Shown in pieces: positions 41,975 through 50,001 of a stretch of DNA of 64,000 nt; position 1 is the stretch's first letter, and each line of letters starts with the position of its first letter. Made by a program: the position numbers and the translations under genes. This stretch comes from Corallococcus soli (lineage in GTDB: Bacteria; Myxococcota; Myxococcia; Myxococcales; Myxococcaceae): contig NZ_JAAIYO010000005.1 in the NCBI RefSeq assembly GCF_014930455.1, forward strand, positions 372,001-436,000. The letters run 5' to 3'. The notes under the pieces were generated by a model that saw only the letters and a program-made list of their open reading frames with translations, was not told the DNA's origin and ran no database searches.

Positions 41975-42236
41975 GGTGTACACCTCCAGCAGCGGTGGGC
42001 AGCATCGCGTGTCGGCGCACGCGATGCCAGGGCGCCCCACCCACCAGGGGCTACGCTGGAGGCCCACGGTGATTGCCGCGGTGCGCCCGGGGCGTTCACC
42101 GTGGAGGCGGACAGGGCCCCAGTTCACCGGACTGTCACTTTCAGGTCCCGGGCCCAGGCCCTGAACAAGGAACCACCCAGTCAGTGGATTGCCCGGATTG
42201 CCCTCTCACAGCAACCTTCGCCAATCTGAGGCCGCC

Positions 42237-42755
42237 ATGCCTTTACCGTTATTGGTCGTCATGCTGTTGATCTTCGTGGGCGTCCCCTTCGCGATGCTGA
42301 GGCAGATTTACAAGAAGCACAGACTCACCCTGCGTCTCCGCCAGGAGGGGGTGCACGCGCAAGGCACAGTGCTCAGCGCCGAAAGTGACGAGGGAGAAGT
42401 CGTGGTGGACTACTTCTTCTTCCTCCCGGATGGATCCAGGCTCCAGAACAGGGAAACCATCACCTCTCTGGCCAATCTGCATCCAGGAGCCCATTTCGAC
42501 ATTCTCTATCTGCCGGAAGATCCCAGCCAGAACCAGCCCAGGGACGGGGGCGTTGGACTCATCAGCTTCTTCTTCTATGCGCTCTTTGTCTGCGTCTTCA
42601 TCATCATGGTCGTCGTCGGTGGCATCAGGGACTTCACGCACCCCAAGAGTCAGCAGGGTCCTCCTCCGCCCCAAAGCCAATTGCGAGAATTCGAGCCGCA
42701 GCCGTTCCGGAAGCCTCCCCCTTCCAAAGGAACGCCTCCGCTGAGCCCGTATTAG
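42237..42755 (+). CDS. DUF3592-like membrane protein, paralogue 1 of 4
   Basis: A 172-residue protein with an N-terminal transmembrane segment (LLVVMLLIFVGVPFAML), a beta domain beginning RQEGVHAQGTVLSAESDEGEVVVDYFFFLPDG, a conserved YLPEDPSQNQP, and a second transmembrane segment (ISFFFYALFVCVFIIMVVVGG). The pattern fits DUF3592, small membrane proteins whose role is unknown. The C-terminal tail is Pro/Gln-rich. It is the first of four adjacent relatives. Confidence 0.7.
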   Translation: MPLPLLVVMLLIFVGVPFAMLRQIYKKHRLTLRLRQEGVHAQGTVLSAESDEGEVVVDYFFFLPDGSRLQNRETITSLANLHPGAHFDILYLPEDPSQNQPRDGGVGLISFFFYALFVCVFIIMVVVGGIRDFTHPKSQQGPPPPQSQLREFEPQPFRKPPPSKGTPPLSPY

Positions 42756-42806
42756 AGACGGGCGGAATCAGCGACTCGACAGCGTGGCGCAAGAAAGGAC
42801 TCCACC

Positions 42807-43277
42807 ATGTCCCTCATCGCGGCCCGCGTCCTGGGCGCGTCGTTCGCGGCGGTTGGCCTGACAGTGCTGGTGATGACGTGGGGGATGTACCGGCGGGACT
42901 CGCGCATCGTGGACGCGGACGTCCACGCGCAAGGCACGGTGTTCAAGAAGGAGTTCCACGCGTACTCGGATGACAGTGACTACGTGCTGCACTACACCTT
43001 CACGACGCACGAAGGCACGCCGGTGAAGAACCGCCGCAACGTCTCCTCCGGGCTGTGGAAGCGCCTGCGCGTCGGAGACCGCATCCAGGTGCTCTACAGC
43101 CGCGAGGAGCCGCGCTGGAGCTTCCCCGAGGGCCACGGGCTGATGTCCCTGGGGCTCGCCCTGTTCTTCACCGCGGTGCTGGTGCCCTTGAGCCTGCTCG
43201 GGCTGTTGATCCTGCTGGCCCGGGCCGGACCGGCGTCACCGGCGGTTGATTCGGCGTCCGCCCCCACGCCATCCTGA
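42807..43277 (+). CDS. DUF3592-like membrane protein, paralogue 2 of 4
   Basis: A 156-residue protein with the same layout as its neighbours: a first transmembrane segment (GASFAAVGLTVLVMTWGMY), a beta domain with DADVHAQGTVFKKEFHAYSD and VLHYTFTTHEGTPVKNRRN, the conserved VLYSREEPRWSFP, and a terminal hydrophobic segment (TAVLVPLSLLGLLILLA). Function is unknown. Similarity to the adjacent proteins indicates tandem duplication. Confidence 0.75.
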   Translation: MSLIAARVLGASFAAVGLTVLVMTWGMYRRDSRIVDADVHAQGTVFKKEFHAYSDDSDYVLHYTFTTHEGTPVKNRRNVSSGLWKRLRVGDRIQVLYSREEPRWSFPEGHGLMSLGLALFFTAVLVPLSLLGLLILLARAGPASPAVDSASAPTPS

Positions 43278-43284
43278 GGACACC

Positions 43285-43746
43285 ATGGAATTCTCGATGC
43301 TGATGGGCCTCCTCGTGGCCGGCCTGGGATTCCCCCTCATCATCCTGGGTGTCCTCATCTACATCCGCTACGGGGTCGTGCGGCTGGAGCGGCACGGGCT
43401 GCACGCCCAGGGCAAGGTGATTGGCGTCAGGTACCCCCGGAGCAACAAGAGAAGCGTCGATTACGCCTTCCATCCACCGGAGGGCCCGGAGCTCCGGGGC
43501 AGCTTCCAGGAGTGGCCCCCGCGTCCAGAGGCCGAGCGGGCTCCAGGCTCCCCCGTCGACATCCTCTACCGGGCGGACGCGCCGCACGACCACATGGCCG
43601 TGGGCACGGGCCTCAGCCAGAGGTTCTTCCTCATCACGGCGACCTGCCTCGTGCTGTTCGCGAGCTGCACCACCCGGGACGTGTTGCGCGAGTACTTCAC
43701 CCGACAGGAAGAAGCGCCCGCACGCACCACCCCGGCGCCCCCATGA
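43285..43746 (+). CDS. DUF3592-like membrane protein, paralogue 3 of 4
   Basis: A 153-residue protein with two transmembrane segments (GLGFPLIILGVLIYIRYG and FLITATCLVLFASC) around a beta domain containing RHGLHAQGKVIGVRYPRSNK and VDILYRADAPHDH. It starts eight bases after the previous stop and overlaps the next start (ATGA), so the last genes of the group form an operon. Confidence 0.72.
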   Translation: MEFSMLMGLLVAGLGFPLIILGVLIYIRYGVVRLERHGLHAQGKVIGVRYPRSNKRSVDYAFHPPEGPELRGSFQEWPPRPEAERAPGSPVDILYRADAPHDHMAVGTGLSQRFFLITATCLVLFASCTTRDVLREYFTRQEEAPARTTPAPP

Positions 43747-44150
43747 ACCTCCTGGCGAAGGTCCTGACCGCGGCGCTCTTCGTCGGAGTCCCCGCGCTGA
43801 TGCTGGCGTTCCAATGGAAGGACTTCGCCGTCACCTGGAGGTTCCACCGGCGCGGGCAGCGCGTGCGGGGCGAGGTGCTCCGCATCACTCCGGGCCAGGT
43901 GGATGAGAACGCGGCGGTGCACTACGCCTTCCGCCTGCCCGACGGCACGGTGCTCCACCACGAGTACAGCGAGACGCACGAGGACTGGACAGCGCTGTCC
44001 CCCGGCTCGCCCCTGGAGGTCGTCTACCTGCCGGAGGATCCGCGCCGGAGCCGCCCCCTGGGCATGGGGGTCGGCTGGGCGAGGACCGGCTTCTGGATGC
44101 TGGTGATGCTGGGCCTCATGGCCGGGGGCTTCGGCGTGCTCCTGGGCTGA
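43743..44150 (+). CDS. DUF3592-like membrane protein, paralogue 4 of 4
   Basis: A 135-residue member of the tandem group, with an N-terminal segment (KVLTAALFVGVPALMLAFQW), the beta domain RVRGEVLRITPGQVDENAAVHYAF and VVYLPEDPRRSRPLGMGV, and a C-terminal hydrophobic segment (FWMLVMLGLMAGGFGVLLG). ATG 43743 overlaps the preceding stop. The repeated YLPEDP motif links it to paralogue 1. Confidence 0.72.
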   Translation: MNLLAKVLTAALFVGVPALMLAFQWKDFAVTWRFHRRGQRVRGEVLRITPGQVDENAAVHYAFRLPDGTVLHHEYSETHEDWTALSPGSPLEVVYLPEDPRRSRPLGMGVGWARTGFWMLVMLGLMAGGFGVLLG

Positions 44151-44172
44151 GGCCCGGTCTCACGAGCGCCCG

Positions 44173-45141
44173 TCAGCGGGGCCCGTAGAAGGGCTCGTTC
44201 GCGGCGGGCACCGCGAGGCTGACGGAGCTGGCCGTCGAGGACACCGGGGCGCGGTAGATGCTCGGGTCGCCGCCGGAGTCGTTGAAGAGGAAGCCCAGCT
44301 CCGTGCTGCTCGTCCAACTGGGGAAGCTCTCCTGCACGGTGCTCGCGGTGTAGTCCGTCAGCCGCCGCAGGGCGCCGCTCAGGCCCGTGGACGTCACGTT
44401 GCCCACGAAGATGCGCGTGCTGCCGGACGACAGCCGCGCGTCCAGGGCCACCTGCCGCCCGTCCGGCGACACCACCGCGCGGTTCACGATGGTCAGCACC
44501 TCGTTGCCCAGCGACGACACGTAGGAGGGGCTGCCACCGTTCACGGGCACGAACGCGAGCTGGTTGTACTGGAAGGCGCTGCTGCCCGCGGGCGCCACCA
44601 CCGTCGTCCCGTTGGGCAGGAAGGACGGCGACCCGTGGCTGATGGTCGTGCCGGGCGTCAGCTCCGTGAAGCCGCTGCCGTTCACCGCGATGCGGGCCAG
44701 CGAGCTGACCGCCCCGGAGCCCCGGTCGAACGCGAACACGATGGTGCGGCCATCCGGGCTGAACGTCGGGCCGCGGAAGTTGGTGCACGTGCCGCAGGCC
44801 ACGTCGTTGGAGCTCAGCAGCGTCGCCACCGGGCCGCCCGTGGTGGGCACCGTCTGGAGGGACGTCGTATTGCCCACCCGCTGCACGAACACGATGCTGC
44901 GGCCATCGTTCGAAATCGAGGGCGTGAACGCGTTGCCCGACGTCGTCAGCCGCTGCGGGCTGTTGGGGTCGCCGTCGTCGTCCACCACGTAGATGTTCCG
45001 GTCACCGCGCACGAACGCGAAGCCCCGGTCGAAGGTGACTTCACCGATGGTGCCGCCACCGCCCCCGTCCTCAAAGGGCTCGCACGCGCCCAACAAGCCC
45101 ACCGCCACCACTGCCCCGAACCACCGCCGCATGCCCATCAT
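44173..45141 (-). CDS. lipoprotein with TolB-like beta-propeller repeats
   Basis: A 322-residue lipoprotein: signal VVAVGLLGAC with lipidated Cys near residue 20, a Gly-rich linker, then WD40-like PD40 repeats such as FTPSISNDGRSIVFVQR, GPTFSPDGRTIVFAFD and RAVVSPDGRQVALDAR. These form a TolB-type propeller, probably periplasmic or surface-exposed, with a protein- or ligand-binding role. No enzymatic residues are apparent. ATG 45141 and ATG 45132 are both possible starts. It converges on the DUF3592 group. Confidence 0.8.
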   Translation of the reverse strand: MMGMRRWFGAVVAVGLLGACEPFEDGGGGGTIGEVTFDRGFAFVRGDRNIYVVDDDGDPNSPQRLTTSGNAFTPSISNDGRSIVFVQRVGNTTSLQTVPTTGGPVATLLSSNDVACGTCTNFRGPTFSPDGRTIVFAFDRGSGAVSSLARIAVNGSGFTELTPGTTISHGSPSFLPNGTTVVAPAGSSAFQYNQLAFVPVNGGSPSYVSSLGNEVLTIVNRAVVSPDGRQVALDARLSSGSTRIFVGNVTSTGLSGALRRLTDYTASTVQESFPSWTSSTELGFLFNDSGGDPSIYRAPVSSTASSVSLAVPAANEPFYGPR

Positions 45142-45259
45142 CCCTGTCTCCCGCTGTGCCGCCGGCCCTGCCGCACGTTCGCCCTGAGACTACAGGGCGC
45201 GCGGACTGGGACGTCAACGCACGCGGAGGCATTCACCGCCCCTGTGCGTCCGGGAGCTT

Positions 45260-45790
45260 TCAGCGGTTGAGGCGGTTCAGCTCGTTGCGGCAGACGTTGC
45301 ACGGCCCCAGTTGCTTGCGGTCGATGTCCTGGGGCGCCTGCGGGAAGAACATCACGCAGCGTGAGTCCTCGCAGTAGGACAGGCCGATGAGGTGGCCGGC
45401 CTGGTGCACGGCCTCCACCTGGACGCGGCGGCGCAGCGCCTCACCCTCCGCGCCCTGGCGCAGCCGGAACAGGCTCATCACCGCGACCTTGGACTCGCGG
45501 TCCGCTTCGCCAAAGACGAAGGGCGAGTCCGGCACGAACAGGTCCGCGTCCGTCACGCCCATCACCAGGCCCTGCGGCGCGTCCTCCAGCACCGTGCCCA
45601 GCCGCCGCATGATGGCGTTGCAGTGGTACTGACCGCGGTCCTTGTTGAAGGCGTAGGCAGGGGACGACAGCGCCGTCCGGCTCACGACCGCGCTGACGCC
45701 CATGTGGGTCATCAGCGGTTCCTGCAGGGCGTTCACCAGCGCAGTCGGTGGACTGCCCACGGTGACCAGCAGGAGCGTCTTCTGCGGCAT
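45260..45790 (-). CDS. archaemetzincin-like protein with a degenerate active site
   Basis: The 176-residue protein has the size and architecture of archaemetzincin (AMZ) peptidases. The zinc signature is HExxHxxGxxHC-x4-CxM with a later CxxC. Here it reads HQAGHLIGLSYC (129-140) with C145 and M147, then C164-x-x-C167, so the structural Cys motif is kept. The catalytic Glu is replaced by Gln130 and the third zinc ligand His by Tyr139. Activity is therefore doubtful; the protein may bind peptide or have altered metal use. No signal peptide is present. ATG 45790 was chosen by the family's start. Confidence 0.75.
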   Translation of the reverse strand: MPQKTLLLVTVGSPPTALVNALQEPLMTHMGVSAVVSRTALSSPAYAFNKDRGQYHCNAIMRRLGTVLEDAPQGLVMGVTDADLFVPDSPFVFGEADRESKVAVMSLFRLRQGAEGEALRRRVQVEAVHQAGHLIGLSYCEDSRCVMFFPQAPQDIDRKQLGPCNVCRNELNRLNR

Positions 45791-45846
45791 CAGCCCACCG
45801 CCTTCTACCTCCGGACGGACGTTGACCGCGTCCCCCCGGAGCGGAG

Positions 45847-45920
45847 TGGCTGGGGCGCAAGGATTCGAACCTTGATAATCAGAGTCAAAGTCTGACGTCC
45901 TGCCATTAGACGACGCCCCA
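45847..45920 (-). tRNA. tRNA-Gln (anticodon TTG)
   Basis: The complement folds as a tRNA: acceptor TGGGGCG (from 45920) pairs with CGCCCCA (45857-45851), and CCA is encoded at the 3' end. The anticodon loop is CTTTGAC between TCAGA and TCTGA, giving anticodon TTG, which reads CAA. The T arm contains GGTTCGAATCC. It lies outside any protein gene; the open frames crossing it are spurious. Confidence 0.93.
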
Positions 45921-46096
45921 GCAGGTTCGCACGCGTACTTTCGGGCCGATACTACGGCATCTCGACGGGCACGGGAACCCACTCTGACGTCGGGAGTGCA
46001 TTCCGCTGGACGCCGGGGAGGGTGGATCACTCGCCCTGCGCCCCTCTGGAGCCCGGCCGGGCGGACGGGGTGTCGTCCACCCGACAGGCACCCGCC

Positions 46097-46300
46097 TCAC
46101 CTCCGCCCTTGAGCACCGCCAGGGGGTGAGTCGGAGACGCGGGGCGTCACGAGGTCGGCCTCGTCCTCCAGCACCTCGGAGAGGTCCCGGTAGGCGGCGG
46201 GGGCCTCCTCCACCAGGGCGTGCGCGCGGGCCGTTCGTCGCTCAGCGGGAGGGGGTCCCTCACGGGCAGGCACACCCCTGCGTGCCAGCACCGACGCGAC
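46097..46300 (-). pseudogene. frameshifted 3' remnant of rtcB (RNA ligase)
   Basis: On the minus strand the translation LARRGVPAREGPPPAERRT and then VEEAPAAYRDLSEVLEDEAD strongly recalls the C-terminus of RtcB, the tRNA-splicing and RNA-repair ligase (typically EEAPxAYKDVDxVV..). The usual end RLxPLxVxKG appears only after a one-base frame change: the reading THPLAVLKG lies in the next frame near 46108-46125. The rest of the gene (about 400 residues) is missing upstream, where no RtcB motif is seen. A degenerate remnant is the simplest explanation. Confidence 0.6.
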
Positions 46301-46444
46301 AGGGCCCCCGGGGGCCTACACGGCCGCGCGAAGAAGGCGGGGCGTGTCCTGTGGTGACCAGCCGCTCTTTCCACCATCCGACTCGGGCGTTCAGTGCGAT
46401 TGGCAGGCAGGCCCCCCGGGTGCAACCAGTATGCGGGAGGCTTC

Positions 46445-47839
46445 ATGGCCGAGACTTTCGACGTGGTGGTGATTGGGGCGGGTCCGACGGGCGAGAACGC
46501 GGGGGCGCGGGCCGCGGCGGGCGGGTTGAAGGTGGCGCTCGTGGAGCACGAGCTGCTGGGCGGCGAGTGTTCCTACTGGGCGTGCATGCCCAGCAAGGCC
46601 CTGCTGCACCCCGGCGAGACGCTCTGGATGGCGCAGCACACGCCCGGCGTGCGCGAGCTCATCAAGGAGCCGCTCAAGGCCGAGGCCGTGCTCAAGCACC
46701 GCGACAAGATGGTGTCCGGCTACGACGACAAGTCCCAGATGAAGTGGGCGGAGGGCGCGAAGCTCACCGTGGTGCGCGGGCGCGGGAAGCTCACCGGTCC
46801 CCGGATGGTGCGCGTGGAGGGCAAGGACGGGAAGGTGCGCGAGCTGGAGGCGCGCAAGGCGGTCGTCATCGCCACGGGCAGCAAGCCGCGCATGCCGGAC
46901 ATCGCGGGGCTCAAGGATTCGCGGCCCTGGGACAACCGCGAAGGCACGGGCTCCAAGGCGGTGCCGGGCCGGCTGGTGGTGCTGGGCGGCGGCGTGGAGG
47001 GGGTGGAGCTGGCGCAGGCGTGGCGCGAGCTGGGTTCGGAGGTGACGCTGGTGCAGCGCGGCCCGCGCCTGCTCACGCGCTTCGAGCCCTTCGTGGGCGA
47101 GCAGGTGGCCCAGGCGCTGCGCGACACGGGCGTGCGCGTGTTCCTGGAGACGCAGGCGACGAAGGTGCAGCGCTCGGGCGAAGGCAAGGGCGAGTACACC
47201 GTGACGCTGTCCAACCGGGACACGCTGCGCGCGGACGCGCTGCTCGTCGCCATGGGCCGCACGGCGCGCACGGACGACCTGGGCCTGGACACGGTGGGCC
47301 TCAAGCCCGGCGCCTCCATCGAGGTCGATGAGCAGCTGCGCGCGAAGGGCGTGGACGGGGACTGGCTCTACGCGTGCGGCGACGTGAACGGCCGCAACCT
47401 GCTCACGCACATGGGCAAGTACCAGGCGCGGCTGGTGGGCGACATCCTGCTGGGCAAGCCCGCGAAGGCGTGGGCGGACACGAAGGCCACGCCCCAGGTC
47501 GTCTTCACGCACCCGCAGGTGGCCAGCGTGGGCCACACGGAGGAGCAGGCGCGCAAGGCGGGCGTGCCGGTGAAGACGGTGCAGTACGAGCTGGGCGACG
47601 TGGCCGGCACGTCGCTCATGGGCGAGGGCTTCAAGGGCACCGCCAAGCTGGTGGTGGACGAGCAGCGCCGGGTCATCGTGGGCGCCACGTTCACCGGCCC
47701 CGGCGTGGGGGAGATGCTCCACGCGGCCACCATCGCCGTCGCGGGCGAGGTGCCCCTGGACACGCTCTGGCACGCGGTGCCGTCGTACCCCACCATGAGC
47801 GAGGTGTGGCTGCGGCTGCTGGAAGCCTACGGTCTGTGA
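46445..47839 (+). CDS. FAD/NAD(P)-dependent disulfide-reductase-family oxidoreductase
   Basis: The 464-residue flavoprotein is of the class I pyridine nucleotide-disulfide reductase family. FAD binding is VVVIGAGPTGENAGARAA; the redox-active pair is in GECSYWACMPSK, retaining Cys-x4-Cys; NAD(P) binding is RLVVLGGGVEGVELAQAW; a second FAD contact is DWLYACGDVNGR. The dimerisation end reads PSYPTMSEVWLRLL, with Tyr where lipoamide dehydrogenase and glutathione reductase have the catalytic His (HPTxSE), so the partner disulfide is probably not the classic one. It belongs to the mercuric-reductase-like subgroup of unknown substrate. It is not in an obvious operon. Confidence 0.88.
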   Translation: MAETFDVVVIGAGPTGENAGARAAAGGLKVALVEHELLGGECSYWACMPSKALLHPGETLWMAQHTPGVRELIKEPLKAEAVLKHRDKMVSGYDDKSQMKWAEGAKLTVVRGRGKLTGPRMVRVEGKDGKVRELEARKAVVIATGSKPRMPDIAGLKDSRPWDNREGTGSKAVPGRLVVLGGGVEGVELAQAWRELGSEVTLVQRGPRLLTRFEPFVGEQVAQALRDTGVRVFLETQATKVQRSGEGKGEYTVTLSNRDTLRADALLVAMGRTARTDDLGLDTVGLKPGASIEVDEQLRAKGVDGDWLYACGDVNGRNLLTHMGKYQARLVGDILLGKPAKAWADTKATPQVVFTHPQVASVGHTEEQARKAGVPVKTVQYELGDVAGTSLMGEGFKGTAKLVVDEQRRVIVGATFTGPGVGEMLHAATIAVAGEVPLDTLWHAVPSYPTMSEVWLRLLEAYGL

Positions 47840-47898
47840 TTGCGGTGGGGCGCCCGCGCATGAAAGGGTAAGCGCCCCACCCCTGCTTCCCTGTGTAA

Positions 47899-49116
47899 AT
47901 GATTGCCGCTGACCCTCCGCTCCGCCGCGCGTTCCTGAAGGTGGAGTGGGCCCTGCTGCTGGTGCTCGCGGTGGCGGCCGTGGCGGTGGGCCAGCATCCG
48001 AGGCGCGGGTTGGACTTCCGCGTCTACCTCACCGCCGCCGAGCGCTTCCACGAAGGCACGGACCTGTACCGCGTGGAGGACGGCGCCATGCCGTTCAAGT
48101 ACGCGCCCGTCACCGCGCCCCTCTTCCTGCCCTTCACCGCCGTGCCCCCGCGCGCCGCCGTGGCGCTGTGGAACCTGGGCTCCGTGCTGGCCCTGGCCGC
48201 CGTGTCCGTGCTCACCCGTCGCGCCGCGCCCGCGCCGGGAGAGGCCGCTCCGTGGCCGTGGGCGCCGGTGCTCGCGACCGCCGCGGTGTTGCCCGCGTTC
48301 ACCTTCGAGTTCTTCTACGGCCAGGTGGACGCCGTGCTGCTGTGGCTGCTGGTGGTCGCGGCCGCGGGGGCGGAGCGGGGCCGAGTCTGGAGTCCCGGCG
48401 CCGCGTTCGCCGTGGCGTGTCTGCTCAAGCCCCCGGCCGCGCTGCTGGGCCTGTTCTTCCTGGCGCGCAGGCGCTGGCGCGTCGTGGGCACCACGGCCCT
48501 CTTCGGCGCGTTGCTGGTGATGCCCACGTTGCTCCGCTACGGGTGGGACGGGACGCTGGCACAGGTGCAGGCCTGGACCCAGACGCTCGCGCGCACCACG
48601 CCGCCGTGGGCGCTGGGCCACAACCCGCAGGGCCTGCCCACGCTGCTGCTGTCGCTGGTCCTGCCCCCGGAGTCCCTGCCGCCGGCCGGCGCGATGACGC
48701 TGGCGCAGGCCGTGGCGGTGGGGCTGTTCGTCGTCGCCCTGCTGTGGGCGAGGCCCGGGCCCGTGGAGCTGCTCGCGTGCTGCTGTCTGGGCGTGACGCT
48801 GCTGTCACCGCTGGCGTGGCGCGCGAACTACGTGCTCGCGTGGCCGTTGATCCGCGCGGCGCTGGAAGGTCGGTCGCGCTCCGGCCAGGCGCTGGTGGGG
48901 CTGGTGGCCCTCACGGGCGTCCTGGTGTCGGAGACGGTGCTGGGCGCGGAGCTGGCGCGGCGGGTGCTGCTCGCCCGGCCGTTCGCGTGGGTGTACACGG
49001 CGCTGCTCCTCACACTCCTGTGGCAGACGCGGCGCCGGGGTGCCCCCACCGCCGTACTTCCGGACGGAGCCGTGACGCACCTGCCGCGCGGATTTTTGAA
49101 CGCTCGCGGTCCGTGA
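47899..49116 (+). CDS. GT87-type membrane glycosyltransferase (DUF2029)
   Basis: A 405-residue integral membrane protein with about ten hydrophobic segments. It has the DUF2029/GT87 pattern: RGLDFRVYLTAAERFHEGTD with the Asp that family members place in the first loop, LYRVEDGAMPFKYAPVTAPL, and GQVDAVLLWLLVVAA. GT87 enzymes use polyprenyl-phosphate sugars, as in mannosyl transfer onto lipid or glycan acceptors. Acceptor and sugar are unknown. The start is ATG 47899, 60 bases after the flavoprotein stop. It may be transcribed with it. Confidence 0.82.
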   Translation: MIAADPPLRRAFLKVEWALLLVLAVAAVAVGQHPRRGLDFRVYLTAAERFHEGTDLYRVEDGAMPFKYAPVTAPLFLPFTAVPPRAAVALWNLGSVLALAAVSVLTRRAAPAPGEAAPWPWAPVLATAAVLPAFTFEFFYGQVDAVLLWLLVVAAAGAERGRVWSPGAAFAVACLLKPPAALLGLFFLARRRWRVVGTTALFGALLVMPTLLRYGWDGTLAQVQAWTQTLARTTPPWALGHNPQGLPTLLLSLVLPPESLPPAGAMTLAQAVAVGLFVVALLWARPGPVELLACCCLGVTLLSPLAWRANYVLAWPLIRAALEGRSRSGQALVGLVALTGVLVSETVLGAELARRVLLARPFAWVYTALLLTLLWQTRRRGAPTAVLPDGAVTHLPRGFLNARGP

Positions 49117-49182
49117 CCCAATCGCAACAATGCCGGGGGCAAGTTGTCACGGGGCCTGAACCTCCGTGACACACGGCGTCGC

Positions 49183-49188
49183 TATATG
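49183..49188 (+). promoter_or_regulatory. -10-like TATATG before tonB
   Basis: TATATG ends ten bases before the TonB ATG at 49199, in the first promoter region of the TonB locus, with no Shine-Dalgarno sequence between. Just upstream, GTCACGG (near 49146) and CCGTGAC (near 49164) form an inverted repeat. Confidence 0.4.
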
Positions 49189-49198
49189 CGTCCCCGTC

Positions 49199-49972
49199 AT
49201 GTTCGAAACGTTCGACAGCGCCTCCAGCGCCCCCGCCGCCCGGCGGTTCGCGCTCTCCACCACCGCGTCGGTCGCCGTCTTCGGACTCATCGCCGTCACG
49301 GCGATGACCGCGGCGAACACGGTGAAGGAAGTCATCAAGGAGAAGAAGGTGGACGTCGTCTTCCGTCCGCCGCCTCCGCCGCCACTTCCCGTCGTGGAGG
49401 TGAAGCCGCCCCCGCCGCCTCCGCCGCCCGTGAAGGTCACGCCCCGCGCCGCGCCGCCGGCGGTGGCCAGGGCCGCGCCGCCGCCCGCCGCTCCTGTCAC
49501 CGCGCCCGCGCCGCTGAAGGCCCCGGACGCGGTGCCGCTCGACAAGCCGCCGGAAGCGGAGAAGGAGGTCGTCGCCGCCGCGCCCATGGCCGTCGGTGGC
49601 ACCGGGACGCTCGTCCCTGGCGGCGTGGTGGGCGGTGTCGGCAGCGGTGAGGGGATGGCGATTGGCGGCGGTCGCGCCCAGCCCATCAACCTGCCGGAGT
49701 CCGCCACGCCTCCGGAGCCGCTGTCCGCGAACCTGCTGCCTGAGTACCCCTCCGACGCCCGCTCCAAGGGGCAGGAGGGGCTGGTCATCCTCAAGGGCGT
49801 CGTCGAGGTGGACGGCCGCGTCACCGGCCTCAAGGTGATGCGCGGAGATGAGCCCTTCGCCAGCGCCGCGCTGGCCGCCGTGCGCACCTGGCGCTTCCGG
49901 CCCGCCGTCGTGTCCGGCCAGCCCACCGCCGTCTTCCGCATCTTCAAGGTCCCCTTCCGCCTCAAGTCCTGA
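49199..49972 (+). CDS. tonB: TonB-like energy transducer
   Basis: A 257-residue protein with an N-terminal transmembrane helix (LSTTASVAVFGLIAVTAMTA), a long Pro-rich spacer with many PPPPPP and KP motifs to span the periplasm, and a C-terminal TonB domain (LLPEYPSDARSKGQEGLVIL, AALAAVRTWRFRPAVVSGQP). TonB couples the proton motive force, harvested by ExbB/ExbD, to outer-membrane receptors. The genes for those components and the receptor follow directly, so this is a self-contained uptake unit. ATG 49199 rather than ATG 49166 puts the helix at the usual position. Confidence 0.88.
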   Translation: MFETFDSASSAPAARRFALSTTASVAVFGLIAVTAMTAANTVKEVIKEKKVDVVFRPPPPPPLPVVEVKPPPPPPPPVKVTPRAAPPAVARAAPPPAAPVTAPAPLKAPDAVPLDKPPEAEKEVVAAAPMAVGGTGTLVPGGVVGGVGSGEGMAIGGGRAQPINLPESATPPEPLSANLLPEYPSDARSKGQEGLVILKGVVEVDGRVTGLKVMRGDEPFASAALAAVRTWRFRPAVVSGQPTAVFRIFKVPFRLKS

Positions 49973-50001
49973 CGCCCTCCTTCCCCCGGGAACACACCGC
50001 C

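Noticed and set aside
45260-46030. Longer reading frame for the archaemetzincin-like gene
   Set aside because: The extension runs through the tRNA-Gln gene, so it cannot be coding.
46126-47331. 401-residue open frame overlapping the flavoprotein
   Set aside because: It is in another frame of the flavoprotein gene and is Gly/Arg/Ala-rich without motifs.
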